Shown here one piece after another: positions 1 to 7,667 of a DNA stretch of 15,896 nt. Origin of the DNA: JBFLVN01 sp040758475 (GTDB taxonomy: Bacteria > JAGRBM01); contig JBFLVN010000053.1 in the NCBI GenBank assembly GCA_040758475.1, positions 1-15,896 on the forward strand, given 5' to 3'. The translations under genes and the position numbers were made by a program. The first letter of the stretch is position 1; each line of letters opens with the position of its first letter. The notes beneath the pieces are model-generated. The model was not told the DNA's origin. It did no database searches and saw only the letters and a list, made by a program, of their open reading frames with translations.

Positions 1-2214
1 CGGGGACATGGAAAGGGAGCGGCATCCAAGGCCTACCAGGAGCGGAACGGCCTCCGGCACGCCCGAAAGCTCGCCGCAAACCGTCACGTCCTTCCCCGCT
101 TTGGTGGCGACCTCCACCGTGTGGTCGATGAGGCGCAGGACCGCCGGGTGGAGAGGATCGTAGAGCGCGGCGACGCGCTGGTTGTTGCGGTCCACGGCGA
201 GGGTGTACTGGGTAAGGTCGTTCGTCCCGATGCTGAAAAATTCCACGTCGCCGATGAATTGCTCGGCCATCAGCGCGGCCGAAGGGACCTCGACCATCAT
301 GCCGATGGGGATTTTCGCGTCGAATGCGATCTTCTGTTCTTCAAGTTCCCGGCGGGCTTCGTCGAGCACTTCCTTGGCGCGCAGGAGCTCCTCCGGGGTC
401 GTGATCATGGGGAACATGACGCCGACCTTGCCTTCCACGCTCGAACGCAGGATGGCGCGGAGCTGGGACTTGAACACGTGCACGAGGTCCAGGGAGACGC
501 GGATCGAGCGCCAGCCCAGGTACGGATTGTCCTCTCCCTGGTGATCCAGATAGGGAAGGAATTTATCCCCGCCCAGGTCCAGCGTGCGGATGACGACGCG
601 CTGGCCCCTCATCTGGCGGATGATCGCGGAATAGGCCTTCACCTGCTCGTCTTCCGTGGGGAATGCGGGGCGCGCGAGATAGACGAATTCCGTCCGGTAG
701 AGGCCGATCCCCTCGGCCTGATAATTGCTGGCCGTGCGAGCGTCGGCGAGAATCCCCACGTTGGCCATGAGGTGGATGCGCGTTCCGTCCTTCGTAACGG
801 CGCGCCCGTGGGCCCCTTCCTCGATTTCGTGGCGGACGGCCTCGTAGTCCCTTTTCGCCCGGCGGAATTCCTTGAGAACCGTGGGCGAGGGATTCACGTA
901 AACGTTGCCCGTCACACCGTCGACGACGATCTGGTCGCCATCCCGGATCGAGCGGATTTGCTGCTCGATCCCGACCACCGCCGGGATCTCGAAACTCCGG
1001 GCGAGAATGGAGGCGTGGGAATTGGCGCCGCCCTTGGAGGTGACCAGGCCGATGAAGTCGTTGGCTTCCAACTCCATCGCTTCCGAGGGGGTTATCACCG
1101 GAGCCACGAGGATTCCCTTGATGTGCTTTCTCCCGGCAAAGGGAGAATCCCGGCGGCTTAGGACATTGAGCAGGCGCTTGCCGATGTCCTCGATGTCGGA
1201 GATTTTTTCCCGGATGTAGGGGTCCTTGATCCCCTCGAAGAGGCGCACGTACTGGGCCACCACATCGCGCACGGCGAACAAGGCGCTCCGGCCCAGGACG
1301 AGTTCCTCCCGGATGCGCCCGAGAAACCCCTCGTCTTCCAGGATCATGAGGTGGGTCGAGAAAATCTTGGCTTCTTCGTCGGAAAGGCGCTCGGCGATCC
1401 GGCGTTCGGCTTCCTTGATCTGCTCACGCACCTGGACGAGCGCTTCCTCGAAGGCCTCCGCCTCCTTGCGGGGATCGTCCACATGCTCCTTGGCCTCGAA
1501 GATCGAAGCCAGGTCCCCGGGGTCCACGACGACAGCCCGGCCGATGGAAATGCCAGGCGAGGCTCCGATGCCCCGGACGATGGAACTCCCCCGCTTCTCT
1601 TCTTCACCGGCTTTGCGTTCCCGCTCCAGAGCCGCCGGCAGTGGAACTTCGTGACGGCTCACGGCCTGGAGAAGGCGGTAGTTCTCGACGATGACCGCCA
1701 CCTGGGTCGCGATCGTCATGAGGACGCTAAGGTCGTCCTGGTTGAAGTCGCGCGTCTCGCGCGTCTGCACGTTCAGGACGCCGATGGGGATACCCTTCTC
1801 GATGATCGGCGTCGCCATGAGAGAGAGGAATTCTTCCTCGTGCGTCTCAGGAAAATATTTATACCGCGGATGTTCCGGAGCGTTCTCCACGGCCACGGGC
1901 CGCCGCTCTTCGATGGCGAGGCCCGTGATGCCCTCGTGCACCCGCATCGTCACTTTTCCGACGGAAGCGGGGTCGAGGCCGTGGGTGGCGCGGAGGATGA
2001 GAGTGTCCCCTTCGTCGCCCAGGAGGTAAATCGAGCAGACGTCGAAGGCCATGTTCTTCGTAACGAGCTTGCAAATCTGGTCGAGCGTGTCCTGAAGCTC
2101 GTGCGAGCGGGAGATGAGGGATGCGATCTCCTCGAGAATCCGCAGCTTGGTCGAACTATCGCTTATTTCGTCTGGCATCCCGATACCAAGGGAGCGTGTA
2201 CGAACACCGCTCAT
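1..2214 (-). CDS. ptsP: Phosphoenolpyruvate-protein phosphotransferase PtsP (GAF + enzyme I), C-terminus off the left edge
   Basis: Cytoplasmic first enzyme of the nitrogen-type PTS: it takes phosphate from PEP onto a histidine and passes it to an HPr-like protein. About 738 codons are present. Residues ~28-180 form a GAF sensor domain. Enzyme I begins near residue 209 (RGIGASPGISIGRAVVV). The phospho-histidine is H400 in GGANSHASILAR, the PEP-binding signature FFSIGTNDLTQYTLAVDRN lies near 660-675, and the catalytic cysteine sits in VTVCGEL near 712. The reading frame is still open at base 1 in LLVGLGCRSLSMSP, typical of the enzyme I C-terminus, so probably only 20-40 residues are missing. 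The active-site motif has N where most enzymes I have T, which the family pattern tolerates. An in-frame TGA lies just upstream of ATG 2214. A second in-frame ATG at 2178 is an alternative start, and neither has a strong SD. No HPr/NPr gene is nearby. Confidence 0.95.
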   Translation of the reverse strand, partial: MSGVRTRSLGIGMPDEISDSSTKLRILEEIASLISRSHELQDTLDQICKLVTKNMAFDVCSIYLLGDEGDTLILRATHGLDPASVGKVTMRVHEGITGLAIEERRPVAVENAPEHPRYKYFPETHEEEFLSLMATPIIEKGIPIGVLNVQTRETRDFNQDDLSVLMTIATQVAVIVENYRLLQAVSRHEVPLPAALERERKAGEEEKRGSSIVRGIGASPGISIGRAVVVDPGDLASIFEAKEHVDDPRKEAEAFEEALVQVREQIKEAERRIAERLSDEEAKIFSTHLMILEDEGFLGRIREELVLGRSALFAVRDVVAQYVRLFEGIKDPYIREKISDIEDIGKRLLNVLSRRDSPFAGRKHIKGILVAPVITPSEAMELEANDFIGLVTSKGGANSHASILARSFEIPAVVGIEQQIRSIRDGDQIVVDGVTGNVYVNPSPTVLKEFRRAKRDYEAVRHEIEEGAHGRAVTKDGTRIHLMANVGILADARTASNYQAEGIGLYRTEFVYLARPAFPTEDEQVKAYSAIIRQMRGQRVVIRTLDLGGDKFLPYLDHQGEDNPYLGWRSIRVSLDLVHVFKSQLRAILRSSVEGKVGVMFPMITTPEELLRAKEVLDEARRELEEQKIAFDAKIPIGMMVEVPSAALMAEQFIGDVEFFSIGTNDLTQYTLAVDRNNQRVAALYDPLHPAVLRLIDHTVEVATKAGKDVTVCGELSGVPEAVPLLVGLGCRSLSMSP

Positions 2215-2322
2215 CCATCGTCTTCATTGTTGATCCAACGCCCATGGCGGCCCGCTGACAAATATCAATAATAGTATAGCCACCCGCAAGCGCCGCCGCA
2301 TCTATACCATTTGTTTACAAAA

Positions 2323-3417
2323 TCAGCCTGGGACGATCAGTTTGCCAGGACGCGGCGCGTCAGTGAGCGCGGGCTTGGCCGGGGGGCCAGTCTGCCCCTT
2401 GAGCTTCTGCTCCAGATACGGCTGAAAGGGGCGGCGCAGGGATTCCCGCAGGAACGCCGGGGTTTCGTCCGCGAGCTTCGCGGCCGCAAGCCCCAGGCGA
2501 GCGAGGGTTTGGGCGAGCTCTTTCTTCCCGAGCTTGTGAAAAATCCAGGCGCTATCCAGGAACCTGCGCGCGGCGCGGGCGCGCCCCTCTCCCGCCAAGG
2601 ATTCGCGGGCCGTTTTCTCGAAAACACCTTCGATCTGCTCAAGGGACTGGGCCGGACTCACGATGACCGTGCTCGATTCGATGGCCGAAAGGCGCTCGTC
2701 GATCTGGCGCAAGACCGCCTGGGAAGGCCACCAGAGGAACGGCGGGAGTTCGTCCAGGAGTTTCGCCGAAGAACGGGCCGCCTCCGCCAGCGCGCGGTCG
2801 GTGACCTCTCCGGCAAGGGCTTCGGCTGGATGGGGGGATAGGGCCGCGCTCCTCGGAAGCATTTCCACCCGGCGGTGGAGTTCGGAAAACCCGTCGGGAA
2901 GGGCCGCTCCCACCTCCCGCGTCCGGGCCTCGGCTTCTTCGAGCAGGGCATGGGCGTGCGCCGCTTCCACTGGCGCGACCGGCGGCGCATCGGGGGAGCG
3001 GAAGGAATCCCGAAGGGAGCGGGTTCTTTTGCGAGGAAGCCCCGGCACGTACTCGATCCGCTCCAGTCCCCGTTCATCGTTCCAGTAGACGTTGAGCAGG
3101 TCTTCGCCGCCGGATTCTTTCGGAAAGAATAGCCAGAGCACCCGGCGGCCCGTCCCGTCGGCGGCGGTCAAATACGCCTGCGCCTCCGGCGCCTTGGCTT
3201 CGGGGGCTGCTAAAGGCGTTTCCGCTTCCGGAAGTTTCACTTCGACGCCGGATGAACGAAGGCGATGGGCCGCTTTGCGGATCTCCTTCTTGGCGTCCTT
3301 CGGAAGATCGTCCCGCCAGAGGGCGGCGATGGCGGCGCCGTCCTTGGATTTGATGGCCTTCGCGATGGCATCGCCGAGATCGGCGCCCGGCGTCGCGTTC
3401 TTTCGTTCCTTTGGCAT
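2323..3417 (-). CDS. Unrecognised 364-residue cytoplasmic protein
   Basis: I do not recognise the family. The protein starts MPKERKN and has a charged, alanine/lysine-rich N-terminal part (1-80) with a short AP/EA-rich linker. A segment near 85-130 (RRVLWLFFPKESGGEDLLNV) looks like a beta-rich region. The rest (150-345) is largely helical and rich in Ala, Leu, Arg and Glu, with a WW pair near 230 and an SAWIFHKLGKKEL helix near 300. There is no signal peptide, membrane span or obvious catalytic motif. The frame is open throughout with strong third-position GC, and the ATG is preceded by a weak GCAGGG about 10 bases upstream. It diverges from the MFS gene at 3531. A helical-repeat (HEAT/TPR-like) scaffold is possible but not shown. 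It is confident as a gene, and its function is unknown. Confidence 0.75.
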   Translation of the reverse strand: MPKERKNATPGADLGDAIAKAIKSKDGAAIAALWRDDLPKDAKKEIRKAAHRLRSSGVEVKLPEAETPLAAPEAKAPEAQAYLTAADGTGRRVLWLFFPKESGGEDLLNVYWNDERGLERIEYVPGLPRKRTRSLRDSFRSPDAPPVAPVEAAHAHALLEEAEARTREVGAALPDGFSELHRRVEMLPRSAALSPHPAEALAGEVTDRALAEAARSSAKLLDELPPFLWWPSQAVLRQIDERLSAIESSTVIVSPAQSLEQIEGVFEKTARESLAGEGRARAARRFLDSAWIFHKLGKKELAQTLARLGLAAAKLADETPAFLRESLRRPFQPYLEQKLKGQTGPPAKPALTDAPRPGKLIVPG

Positions 3418-3447
3418 TGAGTGACGCCCTGCGTTAGGATCGGCGCT

Positions 3448-3463
3448 CCCCGGATTTCCGGGG
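3448..3463. repeat. Short GC hairpin in the divergent intergenic region
   Basis: CCCCGG-ATTT-CCGGGG makes a perfect 6-bp stem with a 4-base loop, between the divergent starts at 3417 and 3531. No T-run follows on either strand, so it is not a typical intrinsic terminator. It could be a leader structure or an operator. No convincing -35/-10 pair was found in this 113-bp gap. Confidence 0.4.
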
Positions 3464-3530
3464 TGCTACCAGGGCTAAGCGGACCCTACCACCAGTCCCT
3501 CGGGACCGGCAAGAAAACCCTTCGCAGCGC

Positions 3531-4922
3531 ATGACGCCCCGCAAGACCTCCAAGCCTCCTTCGTGGCCGTATTATTACGGCTGGGTAATCGTCACCTTGG
3601 CGATCACTACGTCGCTCTTTTCCGTGGGCGTGGTTTTCTACACCCACGGCGTTTTCCGCGTATACCTCGTCCGCGACTTCGGATTCACTCCCGGCGAAGC
3701 GATGGACGTTTACAAATGGTACATCGGGGCCGTGGCCATTTATTCTTTTTTCCTTGTCCCGCGCCTCATGGAGCGCCTGAGCAGCAAGGGAACCATCCTT
3801 TTCGGGTGCTCACTCCTCACCGCAGGGCTCCTGGCCCTGAGTTTCTCGCCAAACAAGCTCTTCTTTTTCGCCATCTTCGGGGGCGTCGTATCCCTTGGAA
3901 CGGTCTGCATGGGCTCCATCCCGTCCCAAAGCGCCATCGCCTACTGGTTCGACCGGCGAAGGGCCCAGGCGCTCTCGCTGGCGGCAACGGGTGTGACGGC
4001 GGGCGGCATTCTGAACGTCCCCCTGGCCGGGTGGCTCATCGAAAAATACGGCTGGCGGACGGCCTACCAGATTTTCGCCGGAATCGTTTTCCTGGCGGGC
4101 TGCCCGCTCATCCTCTGGCTCTGGAAGGACCGCCCCGAGGAAATCGGCCTCACGGGCGAACCGCCGGAAAGTTCCGCGGCGCACCACGCCCCTGCCCCGC
4201 CGGTGGCCGAGCACCCGCCCCTCTCCAACCGGGCGCTCCTTAGCCACGGTGTGTTCGTGAAGCTCGCCATTTCGCTCGGGCTCGCTTCGACGGGCTGGTC
4301 CATCATCCTTCAATCGCTCGTGTCGGATTTCCTCGACCAGGGATATTCGACCGCCCAAGCCACGTTCCTCATGAGCATCCTCATGTGGGTCATCCTGGTG
4401 GGCAAACCCCTTTACGGGCGCCTTGGCGACCGGATCGACCTCAAGTGGGGAATTCTCTGGGCCATCGTACTCCAACTCGTGGGTTCCGCCTGCTTCGTCC
4501 TCTCCCGGATGGAACACCCCTTCTCCTTCGCGTTCGGAAGCGGAACCGCCGACGGCCCCCTTCTCGTAGCCCTCCTGACTTTTGGAGTCGGCGTGGGCGG
4601 CTGCCAGCCCCTTTACTCGGCCTACAACGCGGAGCTTTTGGGCAGGAGCAATTTCGCCCGGGCGGCGGGCGTCACGGTGCCCATCATCACGGGCTGCCAG
4701 CTTCTGGGGTATCAATTGAGCGCTTACCTGCTGGACCGGCCCAACGGTTTTCTCTGGATGTGGCTTTCCATGGGGGTGGCTTACGTCCTCTCCCTCGCCG
4801 TCATTGGCGTAGTCCCCCGTTCGGATACGGTGGGCAAGCCCCACGTTATCCCGCATGCCGAGGCGGGCGTCGCTCCGGCCACCATCATCGGGGAATTGAT
4901 CGCGGAAGAGAAAGCGAAGTAA
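3531..4922 (+). CDS. MFS transporter, OFA (oxalate/formate antiporter)-like
   Basis: Inner-membrane secondary transporter of 463 residues with about twelve hydrophobic spans: six between ~15 and 200, a hydrophilic His/Pro/Ala-rich cytoplasmic loop (~200-240), then six to ~435. Family marks visible are YYGWVIVTLA at the start of TM1, the charged loop YWFDRRRAQALSLAATG after TM4, GWLIEKYGWRTAYQI before TM6 and KDRPEEIGL after it, as in oxalate/formate antiporters and related monocarboxylate carriers. The substrate cannot be told from sequence; a small organic anion is the family expectation. The ATG has no clear SD. It is transcribed alone, divergent from 3417 and convergent with the toxin gene ending at 4941, only 18 bases away. 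Confidence 0.88.
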   Translation: MTPRKTSKPPSWPYYYGWVIVTLAITTSLFSVGVVFYTHGVFRVYLVRDFGFTPGEAMDVYKWYIGAVAIYSFFLVPRLMERLSSKGTILFGCSLLTAGLLALSFSPNKLFFFAIFGGVVSLGTVCMGSIPSQSAIAYWFDRRRAQALSLAATGVTAGGILNVPLAGWLIEKYGWRTAYQIFAGIVFLAGCPLILWLWKDRPEEIGLTGEPPESSAAHHAPAPPVAEHPPLSNRALLSHGVFVKLAISLGLASTGWSIILQSLVSDFLDQGYSTAQATFLMSILMWVILVGKPLYGRLGDRIDLKWGILWAIVLQLVGSACFVLSRMEHPFSFAFGSGTADGPLLVALLTFGVGVGGCQPLYSAYNAELLGRSNFARAAGVTVPIITGCQLLGYQLSAYLLDRPNGFLWMWLSMGVAYVLSLAVIGVVPRSDTVGKPHVIPHAEAGVAPATIIGELIAEEKAK

Positions 4923-4940
4923 CGAGCCTAAGGGTTCTGG

Positions 4941-5375
4941 TTATCGCTTCGGCCTTATTGATAAGCCTTCGGCAACAGCCGCTTCAACAAGACGGGCGTC
5001 AAATACGACGAGTTCAATGGGGTTCTTGGTCCGCTCCGCGACCAAAAGGCAGGAAGCCAATTGGATCGCATCAAGAGACCGCAATGGACGCCGGAGCAGA
5101 AGAGCCGAAGCCAAAGCCGTGACGGCGGAGGTTACCTCCACTACCCGGCTGAGTTCCAATTCCTTTCTCAGATCGGCCATCGCCCGGCTGGCATCGGCAT
5201 GGGTCATTTTTGCATCGCGGCAAGCCCGACCGAGCGCCGAAGCGACTTCGGCCTCCGCGATCCGTGAAACCACGACCTCGCTCTCCGCAAGAAGGGAGGC
5301 GACAAGCGGCGTTTCCGATTCCCGAATATAACGCTTAACGAGGGCGCTCGAATCAAAATAGCGAACTGGTTTCAA
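4941..5375 (-). CDS. vapC: PIN-domain ribonuclease toxin, VapC type
   Basis: A 144-residue PIN-domain protein, normal length for VapC, a Mg-dependent endoribonuclease that cuts RNA to halt growth. The four acidic metal ligands are visible: D8 in YFDSSALVKRY, E43 in AEAEVASAL, D102 in RSLDAIQLAS and D126 in VVFDARLVEAA. Its ATG overlaps the antitoxin stop by four bases (ATGA), the usual coupling in these operons. There is no damage in the frame, so it is probably active. The RNA target cannot be predicted. Its 3' end lies 18 bases from the convergent MFS gene, with no clear terminator in between. Confidence 0.92.
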   Translation of the reverse strand: MKPVRYFDSSALVKRYIRESETPLVASLLAESEVVVSRIAEAEVASALGRACRDAKMTHADASRAMADLRKELELSRVVEVTSAVTALASALLLRRPLRSLDAIQLASCLLVAERTKNPIELVVFDARLVEAAVAEGLSIRPKR

Positions 5376-5665
5376 AATCGATCCTCACGGTCTTCGGCGA
5401 CGGCCTTGGTACCGCTCCAACCGCTCTTAACTCGAATGGGCCGAAAGGGCTTCCAAGAAGTTCCATGCGCCCGGGAGAGGAAGCCTTCGCGCACGAGTTG
5501 TTCGAGGCGGGTTTCAAGATCGTCCGGTTCCACGGCGAGCGGCCGCAATTCCGCGACTGGCCGGCCCCTTTCCGTCACAACGAGGGGGCGCCCCTTCTGC
5601 ACTTCCCGCAAGTACGTTCCAAGGCGGGTCTTTAGTTCCCGCGCACCGACCATCTTCACTTTCAT
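5372..5665 (-). CDS. vapB: Phd/YefM-type antitoxin of the vapBC pair
   Basis: A 97-residue protein with the Phd/YefM N-terminal DNA-binding fold: KMVGARELKTRLGTYLREVQKG followed by RPLVVTERGRPVAELRPL (residues 5-43). The rest (50-97) is charged and includes a WKPFRPIRV stretch, the expected toxin-wrapping tail. In such pairs the antitoxin both neutralises the PIN toxin and represses the shared promoter. The start at ATG 5665 is fixed by AAGGAG at 5672-5677, six bases upstream; an internal ATG four codons later is less well placed. The gene sits directly downstream of a matching operator palindrome. Confidence 0.9.
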   Translation of the reverse strand: MKVKMVGARELKTRLGTYLREVQKGRPLVVTERGRPVAELRPLAVEPDDLETRLEQLVREGFLSRAHGTSWKPFRPIRVKSGWSGTKAVAEDREDRF

Positions 5666-5674
5666 GACGATCTC

Positions 5675-5697
5675 CTTGTAACCATTGTGGTCACAAG
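5675..5697. promoter_or_regulatory. Palindromic operator of vapBC
   Basis: On the plus strand, arms CTTGTAACCA and TGGTCACAAG flank TTG; nine of ten base pairs match. It lies over the putative -10 box and the first part of the ribosome-binding site, the expected position for autorepression by the antitoxin or toxin-antitoxin complex. A tighter inner repeat TTGTG-GT-CACAA overlaps the right half. Confidence 0.6.
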
Positions 5698-5712
5698 GGA
5701 AAGCTCCGTCAA
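5684..5712 (-). promoter_or_regulatory. Probable vapBC promoter
   Basis: Read on the minus strand: TTGACG (5712-5707, 5 of 6 to the -35 consensus), a 17-base spacer, then CACAAT (5689-5684, 4 of 6 to the -10 consensus). The start site would fall near 5677, giving a leader of only about 12 bases, so the SD begins almost at the transcript end. The -10 is fully inside the operator palindrome. Confidence 0.5.
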
Positions 5713-5733
5713 CCTAGCAAAACCAAAAACAGA

Positions 5734-5757
5734 ACGGCCGCCCATCCGGGCGGCCGT
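5734..5757 (-). terminator. Intrinsic terminator after the PuuD-like gene
   Basis: A perfect 10-bp stem ACGGCCGCCC / GGGCGGCCGT with loop ATCC, 24 bases past the stop codon at 5781. On the minus strand the stem is followed by a T-rich run (TTCTGTTTTTGG). The other strand also carries CTTTTAT after the stem, so it may work both ways. It separates the membrane-protein gene from the vapBC promoter just downstream. Confidence 0.8.
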
Positions 5758-5780
5758 CTTTTATCCACTCGATCCTGAGT

Positions 5781-6407
5781 CTAGGCCTTGGGCGCTTCGA
5801 CCATGGCCTGAATCTTGGGCGCCGACTTGTAGAGCCACCACGGCACGACGAGCGTGGCGGCAGCAATCACGATGCCGGGGCTAGGCATAAGCGGCCAAAG
5901 CGGCCACGTCACGAAGTGCCCTGCTCCCAACATACCCGCGAGCATGGGGAACGAGAGATAGACGTTGATCTTCGAGAACTTGGTGGCCTTCTTGATGAGG
6001 GCCTGGATGTCTTCCGCTCCGGCCTTTCCGTCGCGAACCGCCGGAATGATCTGCTTCTGGGCGGGCCAGATGATGAACCAGACGTTGAACCACATGATTG
6101 TTCCAAGGAGCACGCCCAGCGTGATCCACTGAAAGCGGGCGTTCGAGAGGTCCATCATGTGACCCATCACGTAAATCTGGACGAAGAGCAAGAGCCCCAC
6201 GATGAACGTCACCATGGCGCCCCACCGGAAGATGAAGAGAACGCGGGGCCTTAGTTGCGGCACCACTTTCTTCTTCGTATCGCCGTCGAGCGTGGGCTCG
6301 AAGTTCGAATTAACGAAGTTGAGATAATAGAGCATGCCCATCCACAAGATGGCGGCTACAACGTGAAGCCACCTGAGAAGAAACTGAATCAGTGCATTAA
6401 AATCCAC
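5781..6407 (-). CDS. Membrane protein of the urate hydroxylase (PuuD) N-terminal type
   Basis: A 208-residue inner-membrane protein with about five hydrophobic spans. It matches the N-terminal domain seen in PuuD and related proteins (Urate_ox_N-like): LLRWLHVVAAILWMGMLYY with H15 in the first span, and FNVWFIIWPAQKQII in the middle. Full PuuD carries a C-terminal cytochrome c domain for electron transfer. That part is absent and there is no CxxCH, so urate oxidation should not be assumed; a redox or haem-binding membrane role is a guess. The start is GTG 6407, with GGGAGG at 6416-6421 eight bases upstream. The longer open frame reaching 6497 has no such site and would add a non-membrane-like leader. 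A strong terminator follows. Confidence 0.78.
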   Translation of the reverse strand: MDFNALIQFLLRWLHVVAAILWMGMLYYLNFVNSNFEPTLDGDTKKKVVPQLRPRVLFIFRWGAMVTFIVGLLLFVQIYVMGHMMDLSNARFQWITLGVLLGTIMWFNVWFIIWPAQKQIIPAVRDGKAGAEDIQALIKKATKFSKINVYLSFPMLAGMLGAGHFVTWPLWPLMPSPGIVIAAATLVVPWWLYKSAPKIQAMVEAPKA

Positions 6408-6415
6408 TGGTTTAT

Positions 6416-6421
6416 CCTCCC
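6416..6421 (-). promoter_or_regulatory. Ribosome-binding site that fixes the GTG start at 6407
   Basis: GGGAGG on the minus strand, eight bases before GTG. It is the best SD in the region and rules out the upstream start candidates. Confidence 0.7.
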
Positions 6422-6574
6422 CCGACAGACCCGGCCGGGTAAATTTGACCGGTGAAGGCTTGAAAAGTGCTCCCCCGGCCGCGCATTCGTATATCAACTT
6501 GGGCCGCTTGCGGCAAGCGGGCTGCCACGGAAACTGGCCGGTACTCCGAAGAGAAAAAGAGAACAGCGCTCACC

Positions 6575-6595
6575 CCCGCCGCTCGTGGCCGCGGG
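6575..6595 (-). terminator. Possible weak terminator after the response regulator
   Basis: Just past the stop at 6598, minus strand: stem CCCGC/GCGGG with an 11-base loop. A pyrimidine run (TTCTCTTTTTCTCTT) follows some 15 bases later. The stem is short and the T-run distant, so this is tentative. The rest of the gap 6408-6574 shows nothing else firm. Confidence 0.3.
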
Positions 6596-6597
6596 CG

Positions 6598-7572
6598 TCA
6601 CTCGTCCCGGGCAAAGGTAAGGTCGTCGATCCCCACATCAGCCGATTCGCTCTCCAGGAGCCCCCGGTCCAGGAGGGCCTTCAAATCCCGGAGGACGAAA
6701 AGGTCCTCCCGCGTATCGATATCCAGGAGAGCTACGACTTCCGGTTCCTGGACGGCCGCGCCGAGCAGATCCCGCTCCCCTTGGGTAAGGGCCGCGCGGA
6801 ACGTCTCCGGCCGAACGGGAACCTTCACCCGTGCCGGGAGGGCCCGCAGAAGCTGGCGGTGCTCGTCCAGGGTCGATAGTCCGCCCATGATGAGCATGGT
6901 CGTATCTTTATCGATCCGCCGCTCGGCCCGGATCGAGCTTTTCTTGATGAACTGAAACTCCCCCTTCACCCACGCCAGCATCCGGTAAAAGGCCTTGCGC
7001 CCCGAGACTTTCCCGCACCGGGCGTCGATAGCATCTCCATGAGAGAAGAAGACCTCTCCCTTGGTAGGCTCGTCGAATTCGAGAGTGCCCGTCATGCGGG
7101 CCGTGCGCAGGAGCTGGATGACGTCGAGGAAGGAGAGCGTCGAGAGGCTCCCTTCGAGGGCCTTCGATTCCGTGATTTCTTCGAGCGGCTGAACCCGGGC
7201 CAGGACTTCGAGGAAAATCTTGCTGATCTGGGCGATCGAAAAAGGCTTGCGAATAAAACGGTCCTGGCCCTTTTCGGAAAAATCGAGGTACTGGGAAAGG
7301 GATTCCCGCACGGCGTCGTCCATGCTCGTCACGACGACGACGGGAAAATTCTTGTTCCCCGTCTCCCGGAGGGTGCGGACGAGCGCCAGGCCGTCCATCC
7401 CGGGCATCATCACGTCGGTCACGAGAAGATCGATGGGCTTTTCCGAAAGCTGCTTGAGGGCCTCTTCCCCGCTGTAGGCGGAAACGATCCGGGCGCCCGT
7501 GGGTTCGAGTGCCTTCTTGAGGAGTTCGTGGATGGGCGCCTCGTCGTCGGTAATGAGAACGGAATGGGGCAT
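6598..7572 (-). CDS. Response regulator: receiver domain + DUF4388 (PATAN-like) domain
   Basis: A 324-residue cytoplasmic signalling protein. Residues 4-125 are a receiver domain with the acidic pair D9/D10, phospho-acceptor D53 (LVTDVMMPGMDG), T82 and K109 (IRKPFS), so it should be phosphorylatable. Residues ~139-215 (LEGSLSTLSFLDVIQLLRTA ... GEVFFSHGDAIDARCGK ... GEFQF) match DUF4388, common in Myxococcota and related groups, where it is thought to serve protein-protein interaction. The last ~70 residues (RPETFRAALTQGERDLL ... LKALLDRGLLE) resemble the winged-helix-like tail often found after DUF4388. There is no classic DNA-binding output domain and no adjacent histidine kinase, so it is an orphan regulator. 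The ATG has no clear SD. Confidence 0.9.
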   Translation of the reverse strand: MPHSVLITDDEAPIHELLKKALEPTGARIVSAYSGEEALKQLSEKPIDLLVTDVMMPGMDGLALVRTLRETGNKNFPVVVVTSMDDAVRESLSQYLDFSEKGQDRFIRKPFSIAQISKIFLEVLARVQPLEEITESKALEGSLSTLSFLDVIQLLRTARMTGTLEFDEPTKGEVFFSHGDAIDARCGKVSGRKAFYRMLAWVKGEFQFIKKSSIRAERRIDKDTTMLIMGGLSTLDEHRQLLRALPARVKVPVRPETFRAALTQGERDLLGAAVQEPEVVALLDIDTREDLFVLRDLKALLDRGLLESESADVGIDDLTFARDE

Positions 7573-7610
7573 GGCGGCTTTCGGTTACGCGGGAACGGCG
7601 GGGATCATAG

Positions 7611-7625
7611 TTGAGCGATGCTCAA
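7611..7625. repeat. Short perfect inverted repeat upstream of the response regulator
   Basis: TTGAGC-GAT-GCTCAA, 6-bp arms with a 3-base spacer, in the 95-bp gap between the phosphatase stop and the response-regulator start. No T-run follows on the minus strand, so it may be an operator or chance. No clear promoter boxes were found beside it. Confidence 0.3.
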
Positions 7626-7667
7626 GAAAGCTATTGGGAAACAAGGGGTTAGGATATGACCGTTATA

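Noticed and set aside
121..1161. Long plus-strand open frame opposite ptsP
   Set aside because: Its protein is His/Asp/Gly-rich without family motifs, while the minus strand clearly encodes enzyme I with active sites. Such antisense frames are expected in GC-rich genes.
2273..2278. TATACT on the minus strand upstream of ptsP as a -10 box
   Set aside because: No acceptable -35 hexamer at 16-18 bases; the region is AT-rich enough for a chance match.
2313..2322. AT-rich inverted repeat TTTGT/ACAAA after the 2323 gene as terminator
   Set aside because: The stem is only five A/T-rich base pairs with no T-run after it.
6429..6440. Perfect palindrome ACCCGGCCGGGT upstream of the PuuD-like gene
   Set aside because: A 12-base GC palindrome is expected by chance at this base composition, and no promoter boxes were found around it.
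6408..6497. N-terminal extension of the PuuD-like protein to 6497
   Set aside because: It lacks an SD, and the family begins at the first membrane helix. GTG 6407 has GGGAGG at good spacing.
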